NCBI RefSeq assembly: GCF_050589645.1
Contig: NZ_JBNGOQ010000002.1
Coordinates: forward strand, 372,001 to 436,000
DNA: 64,000 bases
Source of the DNA: JBNGOQ01 sp050589645
GTDB taxonomy: Bacteria > Bacteroidota > Bacteroidia > Flavobacteriales > Flavobacteriaceae
Direction: 5' to 3'
The notes under the pieces are model-generated. The model was not told the DNA's origin, did not search any database, and saw only the letters and a program-made list of their open reading frames with translations. The translations under genes and the position numbers were made by a program. Each line of letters opens with the position of its first letter. Position 1 is the first letter of the stretch. This document shows, one piece after another, positions 34,551-43,202 of this stretch.

Positions 34551-34850
34551 AAAACTCAGCATTTGGTACCAAGAACTGTCCGCTGTTTACGGTCAAAGAT
34601 TCCTCGCAGGCTCGGAATGACAAATCAATGTGTGTTGTCATTCAGAGCGGAGCGAAGAATCTCTAGTTGTATTTCCTGACCAAATAGCGGATCGATAACT
34701 GTTTATTGCCTACTGTCATCACACACCACAGCCTGTGCCTCCGCTAAAGCTACGGCGACATGTGGATGGAGTAGGCGCACCCACTACAATGCACCGCGCT
34801 AAACGCCAAGCGCCGAGCACATCACAATTCCCATTTCATCATTCCTAATT
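34551..34850. repeat. long intergenic repeat, copy 1
   Basis: Closely matches 35770-36111. Inside is a long imperfect hairpin: arm 34597-34623 (AGATTCCTCGCAGGCTCGGA..) with arm 34636-34662 (TGTCATTCAGAG..GAATCT). Further right come GTGCCTCCGCTAAAGCTACGG and a CGC-CAAGCGC-rich tail, of which an extra copy lies at 34453-34525. Non-coding; the stretch 34340-35040 holds no gene. Confidence 0.8.
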
Positions 34851-34912
34851 CAATAACCCATAACTCCCGACTGCGAAACGCCTCCTGCCAACTCTCACCT
34901 AGCAAAAACTCC

Positions 34913-34990
34913 CCACCTGTCACCATATGCGCCCACTTGTTACATGGGTTTTTCTTCCCTCTCATTTTATGCGCAGTTTTATGAACTAAT
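34913..34990 (+). promoter_or_regulatory. upstream block shared with 60203-60280
   Basis: GCCCACTTGTTACATGGGTT then TTTCTTCCCT...AGTTTTATG resembles GCCCACTTATTACATAGGTT TTTCTTTCCT...AGTTTTATG at 60220. Here it precedes the secreted protein gene at 35041; there it precedes the M57 lipoprotein gene. A shared promoter or repeat end is possible. Confidence 0.45.
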
Positions 34991-35040
34991 TAGGGTGCGC
35001 CTGCCTGCCGCAAGGCATGGCCCCATTAAAATCACATGTT

Positions 35041-35601
35041 ATGAACAAGTACCAAAGTACTGTGCTATGCTTCTTTTTGTTGTTCGCTGCTGTTTTTTGT
35101 ACAGCTCAGGAAATCGGTTTGCATACCAATAAGGGAACACCCGTGCCTATTGAAGACAGAGCAAACGAACTGAAAATTGGCTTGGTTAAACTATTGGCCG
35201 GTCCCATTTTGGATTTGGAATATGAACGCATCGCCAATACCTATACTTCCTACGGCGGGAACATTGTTTTTAATGTTGGAGAGAATTATTTTGAATATGA
35301 TTTTTCCCTAAGCCCATTTTATCGGATCTACTTTACGGAGCGGAAACAATATGGGACCAAGGGCCTTTTTATACAGGGATTTATGGGATATTATACGGGG
35401 GAAGACTACTACTATTACCATAATAGCCATCTGAAGAAGTACCACAGTTTTGGCGCAGGAGTTGGACTTGGGTGGAAGTGGGTTAACAAGCAAGGTTTTG
35501 TACTCCAGTTTTTGGTAGGAGGGGCCAGGACCATTGCAGGGGGTCGCCGGGCTCCTGAAGGGCTGTTTCAAGGGGACCTCTCCGTGGGGTATCGGTTTTG
35601 A
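35041..35601 (+). CDS. secreted beta-barrel-like protein
   Basis: 186 aa from the ATG at 35041, with a signal peptide (STVLCFFLLFAAVFCTAQ) to about residue 22. The mature part alternates hydrophobic strands ending in aromatic residues (GGNIVFNVGENYFEYDFSLSPFYRIYF, FIQGFMGYYTGEDYYYY, GVGLGWKWVNKQGFVLQF) and ends LFQGDLSVGYRF, a C-terminal aromatic typical of small outer-membrane barrels (DUF3575-like). It is flanked by the two long intergenic repeats. Confidence 0.72.
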   Translation: MNKYQSTVLCFFLLFAAVFCTAQEIGLHTNKGTPVPIEDRANELKIGLVKLLAGPILDLEYERIANTYTSYGGNIVFNVGENYFEYDFSLSPFYRIYFTERKQYGTKGLFIQGFMGYYTGEDYYYYHNSHLKKYHSFGAGVGLGWKWVNKQGFVLQFLVGGARTIAGGRRAPEGLFQGDLSVGYRF

Positions 35602-35769
35602 CCATCCCATGCCCGCCAATGGGACCAACCACAGCCCTTTACCTAAAGCTGGCCGAAGATTAGTGAAAAAGCGAAGAGGGATTAGCGAATAGCGAAAAGG
35701 GATTAGCGAAAAGGGTCCAATTCCGAACGCGAAACCCTTAATTCATCATTCATAACCCGTAACCCTTAA

Positions 35770-36111
35770 CCCAAAACTCAGCATTTGATACCGAGAACTG
35801 TCCGCTGTTTACGGTCAAAGATTCCTCGCAGGCTCGGAATGACAAATCAATGTGTGTTGCCATTCAGAGCGGAGCGAAGAATCTCTAGTTGTATTTCCTG
35901 ACCAAATAGCGGATCGATAAATGTTTATTGCCTACTGTATCATGCACCACAGCCTGTGCCTCCGCTAAAGCTTGTGCCTCCGCTAAAGCTACGGCGACAT
36001 GCGGATGGCGACATGCGGATGGCGTAGGCGCACCCACTACAACGTACTGTGCTATACGTTAAGCGCCAAGCACAGTACAATTCCTAATTCCCAATTCATC
36101 ATTCATAATTC
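35770..36111. repeat. long intergenic repeat, copy 2
   Basis: Aligns with 34551-34850 through the same hairpin (arms 35819-35845 and 35857-35884), with two internal tandem duplications not in copy 1: TGTGCCTCCGCTAAAGCT twice (about 35945-35980) and CGACATGCGGATGG twice (about 35995-36022). No gene lies in 35602-36148. Confidence 0.8.
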
Positions 36112-36148
36112 TACGACCCAAAATCCATGGACCAATAAGCATCAGCAA

Positions 36149-37306
36149 TCACAACCAGGCCTTCCCCTGCATTTTTTCCAGTAGGAAGTCCAGCTCCTCC
36201 TGGGTACCCATAGTAACCCTGGCCCAGTTCTTTTTTGTAGGCCATCCGCCGGCAAGCAAAATCTTGTGGGACCACATCAACTTTTTATACGCGGCAAAAT
36301 CGGTTACATCGAAGTATACGAAATTTGCAGCGCTGGGTATATAGGGCAGACCAAGCTGGTCCAGCGCTTTGTAAAAATCGGTACGCGCCTGCTGGTTCAG
36401 TTCCCGCGATCGGGAAACAAAAGCTTTGTCCTTCAATGCAGCACAAGCAGCCGCCACGCTCAGGCCATTGGGCATATTCCCGGGAAATCCCATCGTAAAT
36501 TTGGCCTCCAATTCCTTGATCAATTCCTTGGGCCCCAGCATAAAACCTATGCGCAGCCCGGCCATCCCATAGATCTTGGAAAAGGTACGGGTCACCAGAA
36601 CGTTGGCACCATCTTTCAGCAGTGGCGCCATGGTATGCTGCCGCCAGGCATCGCGATAGTGAATGTAGGCCTCATCGATCAATACGGTGGTTTGCTTGGG
36701 CACCTCTTTGCAAAATGCTTTCAATTCGTCCGTATCGACCACCGTCCCGGTGGGGTTGTTAGGGTTACAGACGGTCACCAAGCTGGTTTTGTCTTTTATG
36801 GCTTCCCGCATAGCGGGCAGATCGATCTTAAAGGCCGAGTCCACCTCCACCGGAACCACGTCCGCTCCCAGTTTTCGGGCAAAGGAACCCACCACGTCAA
36901 AACTGGGACTGGGCACCACAAGGTGTTCCTTTTTACTACCAAAGTGGGTAGCGACCGATATGAGCGGGTCAAAGGAACCGTGCCCGAGCATTACGTTTTC
37001 GGGTTCCAGACCCTCCTGTTCTGCGATCAGATTTTTTAGTGCAAGGTAATCGTACTTATGAAAGGTCGCGTAACGGTTACTTCTAGGGATAAGCTGTGCT
37101 ATCCGTTTTTTTGTGGCATCACTGGGTCCGTTAGGATTTTCATTGTAGAGCAGGCGCGTTACACCGGCTTCCGACGCCGGATCAAACCTTTTCCTTTCCT
37201 TGGTGACGGCACCAAAGGCATTAAAGCCGGTAATGCTTAGTCCGCCCATCCCGATCGATGCTGCAGCTGATTGCTTCAACCACTGTCTTCTGTTTATCGT
37301 ACCCAT
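36149..37306 (-). CDS. Tat-exported HisC-like aminotransferase
   Basis: 385 aa from the ATG at 37306. The N-terminus INRRQWLKQSAAASIGMGG is a twin-arginine signal. The rest is a class I/II PLP aminotransferase of the histidinol-phosphate type: YNENPNGPSDATK, HGSFDPLISVATHFG, CNPNNPTGTVVDTDEL, the PLP Lys in TRTFSKIYGMAGLRIGF. Cytoplasmic HisC lacks such a signal, so this one probably acts outside the inner membrane on an unknown amine; it is not in a his operon. Confidence 0.88.
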   Translation of the reverse strand: MGTINRRQWLKQSAAASIGMGGLSITGFNAFGAVTKERKRFDPASEAGVTRLLYNENPNGPSDATKKRIAQLIPRSNRYATFHKYDYLALKNLIAEQEGLEPENVMLGHGSFDPLISVATHFGSKKEHLVVPSPSFDVVGSFARKLGADVVPVEVDSAFKIDLPAMREAIKDKTSLVTVCNPNNPTGTVVDTDELKAFCKEVPKQTTVLIDEAYIHYRDAWRQHTMAPLLKDGANVLVTRTFSKIYGMAGLRIGFMLGPKELIKELEAKFTMGFPGNMPNGLSVAAACAALKDKAFVSRSRELNQQARTDFYKALDQLGLPYIPSAANFVYFDVTDFAAYKKLMWSHKILLAGGWPTKKNWARVTMGTQEELDFLLEKMQGKAWL

Positions 37307-37378
37307 ATCTTTTTTGGGTAAATAACTCAAAAAGACAGGTCCAAGGCTATTGGATTCATGAATCCTGAAAGGAAAACA

Positions 37379-38410
37379 CTAAATAAGCTGCCGATTGAAT
37401 TTTTCGCGGTACTCGGAAGGGGTTTGATCAGTGTCCGCTTTGAACGCCACATTAAAGGTAGAGAGGTTGTTAAATCCGGAGTCTAGGGCAATGCTTATGA
37501 TCTTGTTTTTTTTGTCGGTCGATTTCAACAAGGTTTTGGCCTCTTCGACCCTGTAACTATTGATATAATTCGCAAAATTCTTGTCCGAAAACCGATTGAT
37601 GGTCTCCGAAACCTGTCTGGGTGAAACACCTACTGCTTTAGCAAGGGTCTGCAGACTTAGGTCGGCTTGCAAATACAGCTTCTGGTCGCGAAGCAGCTGT
37701 TCAATTTTATCAAAATATCGTTTTCCTTCTTCATAGGACAACTTGGAATTGCCATATTTCCCCAAAATGTTCAACCCCTCGATCTTTCTTTTATTGACCG
37801 ATAGGTAGGCCAATAGCACTACCAACAGGGAGTAGGCTATGGGACCTGCGGTATATATGGGGAGGATGTCCATGAATATCAAGGTATAAACGACCCATAT
37901 CGTGGCCAGTACCAGGGTGAGTCTTAAATACCATAACCTTACTTTCTTTCCCAACATATGCATTTTTTTATGGTGCAGGTATAGGCTAAGCCCAACATAG
38001 GTGAACGATTGGAGGAGAATAAAAACATAGCTGTACGTCCAGAAAACACTGTCCGGGGCATTGGGCAATACAGTGCAGCCCAGTACATAGACCAGCGTAG
38101 GCAGAAAGTGGATTAGATCGGCCTTTCCAAGAGTTTTGCTCACATTGGCCAGATGATGGCCATAGAGGTAGAGTAGAGGTCCCGCAGCCAGATTGGCGGC
38201 CAATCCCAGGTTTTTCACAAACAGGGGCAGCTCCACATAATTGTAAAAAATGGACTTGGTGATCCGCAGGGCCATAACGATCAAAAGCAGTCCCAGTATC
38301 CGATTTTGGATTTTTGCATTTTTCAAGAAAAGAATCCCAAAGAAGAAACTGAGCCCCAGCCCCAAGCTGGTGATAATGGAGGTGAATAGGATGTTGACCG
38401 TTGATTCCAA
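37379..38410 (-). CDS. AraC-family regulator with N-terminal membrane domain
   Basis: 343 aa. Seven hydrophobic helices fill about residues 5-205 (LFTSIITSLGLGLSFFFGILFL, ILGLLLIVMALRI, and others), followed by a C-terminal AraC HTH (LSLQTLAKAVGVSPRQVSETINRF ... IISIALDSGFNNLSTFNVAF). This 7TM-AraC arrangement is common in Bacteroidota. Its targets are unknown; it is divergent from the double-HTH AraC gene. Confidence 0.9.
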   Translation of the reverse strand: MESTVNILFTSIITSLGLGLSFFFGILFLKNAKIQNRILGLLLIVMALRITKSIFYNYVELPLFVKNLGLAANLAAGPLLYLYGHHLANVSKTLGKADLIHFLPTLVYVLGCTVLPNAPDSVFWTYSYVFILLQSFTYVGLSLYLHHKKMHMLGKKVRLWYLRLTLVLATIWVVYTLIFMDILPIYTAGPIAYSLLVVLLAYLSVNKRKIEGLNILGKYGNSKLSYEEGKRYFDKIEQLLRDQKLYLQADLSLQTLAKAVGVSPRQVSETINRFSDKNFANYINSYRVEEAKTLLKSTDKKNKIISIALDSGFNNLSTFNVAFKADTDQTPSEYREKFNRQLI

Positions 38411-38677
38411 TGCTGAAAATTTTAATGCGTTCCCGTATTAGGCCATACTAAGTTAGTAATTATGGGCATTTTTATACGACGGACTAAGGAAGAACGTCTT
38501 GGAAAACCCCGTCTCAATGAGAATCCAAAGGAAAAAGTGCAAGAAAAAGCGTTTAATGGATACGTAAGAGGGGTAGATTTTTGGTAACCTTTGCTGCAAT
38601 TTTCAGGATGTGCCGACAATTTTGGGAAAACAACATGTACAGATGCGTTAATCAGGTGGGCGATACCACGGACCGAC

Positions 38678-39730
38678 ATGGAAAACACGACCGTTAAAAA
38701 GTTTAATGCCGAGGTGGATAAGGTTTATTTCATAGACCGGTATACCTTGGTGCATATTCTTAAGGGTTCCGGTGCCATACAAGTCGATTTCAAGTTCTAT
38801 TCGGACTGGGATGATAAGATCATTTATTTGGAAAAAGGGCAGTACATTAAATTCCTGTCCGAGGATTTTTTGGTCCGCTTTATCACCTTTCCCGATGAAA
38901 TCCTGTTCAAGTCCAAGGATGTGAGGATCCTGTTTAAACATCTGGTCTCCTTGGGTTATATAAACTATAGTGAATGCGAGGATTGCCAATCTTTTTTGGA
39001 AAAGACCGTCTTTAATGTCAATATGGATAAATTGATCGACACCTCGGTAGATCAATGGTACTGGCAGAATCCTTTCAGCGCCAATAAGGAAGAATACGAA
39101 ATTATCTTTGACGTTAAGGAGGTGATTGATGATGAGTTTTCCAACCATGTCAATATTGGGCAGTTAAAGGAACACCTTATCCATTTGCATCAACATAACA
39201 TCCAGGCCCTGCTAAAGGACAAGTTGGGGATATCCGTTCAAAAAATGGTTGCGGGCAAACAATTGGTGGAAAGCCAGAAAGAACTGGCCTTTACGGACAA
39301 GAGCATCCAGGAAATTGCTTATGAAAAGGGGTTTAAGGACCCTGCTTACTTCAATAGGGTCTTCAAAAACAAACTGGGTCAGACTCCTAAGGACTTCCGG
39401 AACAACTTTGATTATGGGAACAGGGATTCCTTTACCCAGAACCTCATTGAGCTTGTGCAGCTTTTTCATAAGGAAGAGCACGCCCTGGCTTTTTATGCCG
39501 ATAAGATGAACATCTCCGTGAAGGCCCTCTCCAAAAAGGTCAAGGACAGGATGAACGTTACCTTAGGCCAGATGATTCGCGCCCAACTGGTGGATTCGGC
39601 CAAGACCATGCTGGGCCAGGGAGAGATTGTCAAGGAAGTGGCCTATTCCCTGGGGTTTGAAGAACCCGGCAACTTCTCCAAGTTCTTTGCGCAGCAGACT
39701 GGTGCAGCCCCCTCTACCTATAGAAGATAA
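38678..39730 (+). CDS. AraC-type regulator with two HTH domains
   Basis: 350 aa from the ATG at 38678. Residues 1-75 look like a cupin-type sensor (KVYFIDRYTLVHILKGSG ... LEKGQYIKFL). A first AraC HTH lies at about 180-242 (KSIQEIAYEKGFKDPAYFNR, LGQTPKDFR) and a second at about 270-350 (ADKMNISVKALSKKVK ... VKEVAYSLGFEEPGNFSKFF, PSTYRR). Two complete AraC DNA-binding units in one chain are unusual. Two near-identical promoter blocks begin at its stop codon and at 40716, so it is the prime candidate for their regulator. Confidence 0.88.
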   Translation: MENTTVKKFNAEVDKVYFIDRYTLVHILKGSGAIQVDFKFYSDWDDKIIYLEKGQYIKFLSEDFLVRFITFPDEILFKSKDVRILFKHLVSLGYINYSECEDCQSFLEKTVFNVNMDKLIDTSVDQWYWQNPFSANKEEYEIIFDVKEVIDDEFSNHVNIGQLKEHLIHLHQHNIQALLKDKLGISVQKMVAGKQLVESQKELAFTDKSIQEIAYEKGFKDPAYFNRVFKNKLGQTPKDFRNNFDYGNRDSFTQNLIELVQLFHKEEHALAFYADKMNISVKALSKKVKDRMNVTLGQMIRAQLVDSAKTMLGQGEIVKEVAYSLGFEEPGNFSKFFAQQTGAAPSTYRR

Positions 39731-39800
39731 AAAGTACAATTTTTTGCGTTTTTTTCATACGTAAAATCCCTCCGATCATTTTCAAATTTGCACTGTGAAT
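39729..39800 (+). promoter_or_regulatory. conserved promoter block, copy 1
   Basis: Starts AAAAAGTACAATTTTTTGCG and runs through CATACGTA to 39763; it matches 40716-40750 at 33 of 35 positions. A second block AATTTGCACTGT follows at 39786, at exactly the same distance as in copy 2, and contains a TTTG reminiscent of the Bacteroidota -7 element. Confidence 0.7.
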
Positions 39801-39834
39801 GGCGATGACATGCCATGACATTAAAATTTGACAA

Positions 39835-40200
39835 ATGAACCTTAAAACCCTGGTAGAAGATTTAGACGTACTCGTGTCCCAAGGCGCCATGGTAGATGGC
39901 GTGAAGCAATTCTTTGCCGATGATGCGGTTACCCTGGATTATAAAGGGGTACGGACCAGGAACAAAAAACAGGCCCTGGAAAAGATGCAGGCTATTGCAG
40001 ATGCGGTGACCAAGGTAAATGGCATAACCCATCACAACACACTGTTGGATGGCAACGAATCTGCCTCGGAATTCACGTTCGATTTTAAGCTAAGCGGCAA
40101 TAGTACCATTTATTGGCATGAGATCATACGTCGTACCTGGAACGAAAAGGGCCAGGTAATCAAGGAAGAATATTTTAACTCACATAAAACGAAAATTTAA
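39835..40200 (+). CDS. NTF2-like protein, paralogue 1
   Basis: 121 aa, no signal peptide. NTF2/SnoaL-like pattern: VKQFFADDAVTLDYKG, GITHHNTLLDGNESASEF, YWHEIIRRTWNEKGQVIKEEYF. It aligns without gaps to the protein at 40823-41176, about 60 percent identical by eye. It opens the first transcription unit, followed 19 bases later by a small membrane protein gene and a terminator. Confidence 0.8.
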   Translation: MNLKTLVEDLDVLVSQGAMVDGVKQFFADDAVTLDYKGVRTRNKKQALEKMQAIADAVTKVNGITHHNTLLDGNESASEFTFDFKLSGNSTIYWHEIIRRTWNEKGQVIKEEYFNSHKTKI

Positions 40201-40219
40201 CCTTTTAAAACTTGTAATC

Positions 40220-40573
40220 ATGAAATTTGTAACAAAAAGAATACATGCATTTTTGGACTATCCCGTTGCTGTTGCCTTAATGATCCTTCCCTTTTTATTG
40301 GGCTTGGGAGATTCAAATCCCTTGGCTTTGCAGCTCTCGGTGGCCACAGGTATTGCGGCCTTTGTTTTGACCTTATTGACAGACCATCATTTGGGAGCAC
40401 TACGTGTGATTCCCTATAAAATTCATTTGTTGGTTGATTTGTTGGTAGCCGTGGTTTTTATCATTGTACCCTTTGCCTTTGCATTTCAGGGGATCGATGC
40501 GTATTACTACTGGCTAAACGGTGCTGCCGTACTTACCGTGGTGAGTTTGCACAAACCGGAATTGGCGGTGTAG
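40220..40573 (+). CDS. small SPW-like membrane protein
   Basis: 117 aa with four hydrophobic segments (FLDYPVAVALMILPFLLGL, SVATGIAAFVLTLL, HLLVDLLVAVVFIIVPFAFAF, YWLNGAAVLTVVSL). The repeated Pro-containing helices resemble SPW-repeat proteins. In operon with the first NTF2-like paralogue. Confidence 0.75.
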   Translation: MKFVTKRIHAFLDYPVAVALMILPFLLGLGDSNPLALQLSVATGIAAFVLTLLTDHHLGALRVIPYKIHLLVDLLVAVVFIIVPFAFAFQGIDAYYYWLNGAAVLTVVSLHKPELAV

Positions 40574-40601
40574 GACCTGCTAAAATAAGAACGGCTTTAC
40601 C

Positions 40602-40629
40602 AAAAAGGTGTGGATTTCCACACCTTTTT
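40602..40629 (+). terminator. Rho-independent terminator
   Basis: AAAAAGGTGTGGA (40602-40614) pairs perfectly with TCCACACCTTTTT (40617-40629) across a TT gap and ends in a T run. It closes the first unit, 29 bases after the membrane protein stop. Confidence 0.9.
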
Positions 40630-40715
40630 TTATTTGCAGAACCGCCAAGGACGAAAAATGGGACAAGGAGTTTAAACCCAATGGGAACCAAACCCGACAG
40701 CCAATTCACTGATTC

Positions 40716-40785
40716 AAAAAGTACAATTCTTTGCGCTTTTTTCATACGTAGGAACCCCCCTGTTGTGCTGAAATTTGTACTGTAA
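40716..40785 (+). promoter_or_regulatory. conserved promoter block, copy 2
   Basis: AAAAAGTACAATTCTTTGCG ... CATACGTA (40716-40750), then AATTTGTACTGT at 40773. Block spacing equals that of copy 1. It directs the second NTF2-like paralogue and the YHS protein. Confidence 0.7.
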
Positions 40786-40822
40786 TTAAAAACAATTAAA
40801 GTAAAACTTAAAAATTAAAAAA

Positions 40823-41176
40823 ATGAACATTAAAGCAATAGTTACAGAGATGGACGGCGTAGTTTCAAAAGGAGCTATCGTAGATGCGGTCCAACAGTTT
40901 TTTGCAGAGGATGCCACTACATCCGACTACAACGGATTAGCAACGACCAACAAACAGCAGATGGTGGAAAAGATGGAAGGGTTTGCCGGAGCAATTGCCC
41001 AGGTAAACGGCATTACCCATCACAATACTATAGTGGATGGCAACGAATCCGCCTCGGAATTCACCTTTGATTTCAACATGGCGGACGGTAGTAAGATCTA
41101 CTGGCACGAAGTCATCCGTAGGACCTGGAACGAGGAAGGAAAAGTGTCGCATGAAGAATATTTCAATGCACAATAA
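40823..41176 (+). CDS. NTF2-like protein, paralogue 2
   Basis: 117 aa, the ungapped paralogue of the gene at 39835 (VQQFFAEDATTSDYNG, GITHHNTIVDGNESASEF, YWHEVIRRTWNEEGKVSHEEYF). The identical HHNT..DGNESASEF stretch marks a probable ligand pocket. Followed 36 bases later by the YHS gene in the same unit. Confidence 0.8.
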   Translation: MNIKAIVTEMDGVVSKGAIVDAVQQFFAEDATTSDYNGLATTNKQQMVEKMEGFAGAIAQVNGITHHNTIVDGNESASEFTFDFNMADGSKIYWHEVIRRTWNEEGKVSHEEYFNAQ

Positions 41177-41212
41177 TTAATTAAACGCGTATAAACAAAA
41201 ACAATAGGAAAA

Positions 41213-41677
41213 ATGAAAAATGTATTCAAAACAACAGTAATTGCACTTGCTATAATGGTAAGTACAATAGGTCTTGCACAAGATAAAAAGGCCAACAACA
41301 TTGATGATAGCAAAATAGGCCTACAGGGGTACAGCCCGGTATCCTATTTGGATTTGGGCTTGGCCCAAAGGGGATCTAAGCAGTTTAAATCTACCCACAA
41401 CAAAATTGCTTATTACTTTACCTCGGCGGAGCAGAAAAAAACCTTTGACAGCAATCCTGGAAAATATATGCCGCAATACGGTGGTTTTTGTGCCTTTGGG
41501 GTTTATGCAGGAGCAAAGTTCAGGGTAGATCCCACCAAATTCGTGGTGAGCAATGGAAAATACTATCTGTTCCTAAACGATGTTGAAGTGGATGCAAAAC
41601 AACTGTGGATTGCCGAAAAGGAGTCCAAGCTTTTGCCTACTGCCAACAAGAACTGGAAAGGTTTGCAGACAAAATAG
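41213..41677 (+). CDS. secreted YHS-domain protein
   Basis: 154 aa. Signal peptide (VFKTTVIALAIMVSTIGLAQ) to about residue 22; YHS-like domain with GYSPVSYLDLG, KIAYYFTSAEQKKTFDSNPGKY and the metal-site-like PQYGGFCAFGVYAG (Cys in the GFCAFG loop). YHS domains are thought to bind metals, often copper. Second gene of the unit with NTF2-like paralogue 2. Confidence 0.85.
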   Translation: MKNVFKTTVIALAIMVSTIGLAQDKKANNIDDSKIGLQGYSPVSYLDLGLAQRGSKQFKSTHNKIAYYFTSAEQKKTFDSNPGKYMPQYGGFCAFGVYAGAKFRVDPTKFVVSNGKYYLFLNDVEVDAKQLWIAEKESKLLPTANKNWKGLQTK

Positions 41678-41711
41678 TGGTTCGTTTGTGATTGCTTTTT
41701 TTTAGATGCTG

Positions 41712-41748
41712 AGCATGCCGTCCATTGGGTCGGCATGCTTTGTGCTTT
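41712..41748 (+). terminator. hairpin, probable terminator or attenuator
   Basis: AGCATGCCG (41712-41720) pairs with CGGCATGCT (41731-41739), followed by TTGTGCTTT. It closes the second unit, but the monooxygenase starts only about 22 bases beyond it, leaving no room for a promoter there, so partial read-through (attenuation) is likely. Confidence 0.6.
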
Positions 41749-41769
41749 ATCAACGCTGAAATAAAAATA

Positions 41770-42900
41770 ATGTACAGCATTATCGGTGGCGGAATAGGGG
41801 GACTTACGACAGCTTTGGCCTTTGAGAAAATGGGAGTGGAATACCAGCTCTTTGAAAAGGCCGAAAGATTGCGACCCATAGGCTCCGGTATTCTGCTCAC
41901 CCCAAACGCTTTGAAAGTCTTTGAATGGTTGGGAATACTCGATGATATAGTGCGCAGCGGCAGCCCCATGAAACGGATAACCCTTACGAAACCGGATCTT
42001 TCACCCTTGTTCGATTACCAACAGGACGATGTAAAGGAAAAATATGGACATTACTCCCTTTCTATCCACAGATGGGAGCTTCAACGAATACTGCTGCAGG
42101 GACTCTCAAATGAAAAAATACATCTGGGAAAATCCTTGTCCGGATTTGAGCAAGAAGACGATGGGGTAAGGATGTTATTTGAGGATGGAACGGCCACCAT
42201 GACCAGTTTCTTGATCGGGGCCGATGGTATCCACTCCAGAATACGACAACGCCTTTTCCCGACAAGCGGGACAAGGTATTCGGGACAGACGTGTTGGCGC
42301 GGCATCTGCACGCTGGATCAAAATATATCGGAAGAATACCGCTACAGGGGAATAGAGATGTGGGGCGAACAGCTAAGGTTTGGAATTTCCCAAATTGAAA
42401 CGGACAAATTTTACTGGTTTGCGGTCATTTTGAGTCCGCCTGATGAAAAGGACAAGGGAAGGGTAAAGGACCGATTATCTACAAGCTTCAAAAACTTCCA
42501 TCCCATTGTGAAAACGTTGATCCGGGCCACGGATGAGCAGGACATCATAAGGAGTGATATTTATGAGGTTTTGACCATGACCAAATGGTACCATGAAAAC
42601 ATTTGCCTTCTTGGCGATGCAGCCCATGCCACAACACCAAACATGGGCCAAGGAGGGGCGCAAGCCATTGAGGACGCCTATTTTTTGACAAGGGCCATTA
42701 AAAATGGAGGACCTGGGAGTGCCTTTGCAAGGTTTCAAAAACTACGAGCAAAAAAAGTTGCAAGAATAGTTAAAAGATCGTGGATCATGGGCAAGGCGGG
42801 ACATTGGAAACATTTTACCGGACTCAGAAATTTACTATTGAAAACAGCCCCACGGGCCCTATTAAAATCGGAATGGCGATCAATTTATAGCTTGGAATAA
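41770..42900 (+). CDS. FAD-dependent aromatic monooxygenase (PHBH class)
   Basis: 376 aa from the ATG at 41770. Rossmann motif SIIGGGIGGLTTALAFEKMG at the N-terminus, then IHRWELQRILLQ, ADGIHSRIRQRLFP (DG motif) and the FAD ribityl site CLLGDAAHATTPNMGQGGAQ. Such enzymes hydroxylate aromatic rings or other substrates with NAD(P)H and O2. No obvious pathway partner is adjacent apart from the preceding stress-like units. Confidence 0.92.
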   Translation: MYSIIGGGIGGLTTALAFEKMGVEYQLFEKAERLRPIGSGILLTPNALKVFEWLGILDDIVRSGSPMKRITLTKPDLSPLFDYQQDDVKEKYGHYSLSIHRWELQRILLQGLSNEKIHLGKSLSGFEQEDDGVRMLFEDGTATMTSFLIGADGIHSRIRQRLFPTSGTRYSGQTCWRGICTLDQNISEEYRYRGIEMWGEQLRFGISQIETDKFYWFAVILSPPDEKDKGRVKDRLSTSFKNFHPIVKTLIRATDEQDIIRSDIYEVLTMTKWYHENICLLGDAAHATTPNMGQGGAQAIEDAYFLTRAIKNGGPGSAFARFQKLRAKKVARIVKRSWIMGKAGHWKHFTGLRNLLLKTAPRALLKSEWRSIYSLE

Positions 42901-42951
42901 GCGCACCGTCAAGGACTATTAAAACAGATAAAATTAATATCAATCTCTATT

Positions 42952-43134
42952 ATGAAAACTATTTTAATTGATTATCAAAGCAATGAACGGATAGGGGAGT
43001 TACAACTAAAGACCCAACCCAGGGACAGGGAATGGGTCGAGATCAATAACAAACTCTATTATATCCACCGGATCGTACATACCGAAAACGATGTCCTAAA
43101 GCTTATCGTTATGGCGGAAGATTCGCCCAGCTGA
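42952..43134 (+). CDS. small hypothetical protein
   Basis: 60 aa (KTILIDYQSNERIGELQLKT ... NNKLYYIHRIVHTENDVLKLI). Short beta-rich protein; codon-like composition and the A-rich leader support it. 51 bases after the monooxygenase, same strand. Confidence 0.55.
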   Translation: MKTILIDYQSNERIGELQLKTQPRDREWVEINNKLYYIHRIVHTENDVLKLIVMAEDSPS

Positions 43135-43202
43135 GATTTGGCCTAGGTGTGTAACATCGCTTTTATTTGAGGACACCTTCAAAAAAGAATGGGAGCTGGC
43201 CA

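Noticed and set aside
34340..36148. CRISPR array in the repeat-rich region
   Set aside because: Repeats are long, few and irregularly spaced, with hairpins rather than spacer-repeat periodicity; no cas genes.
36266..37039. 257-codon plus-strand frame antisense to the aminotransferase
   Set aside because: Long antisense frames occur by chance over GC-richer genes; the minus-strand protein has full family motifs and this one has none.
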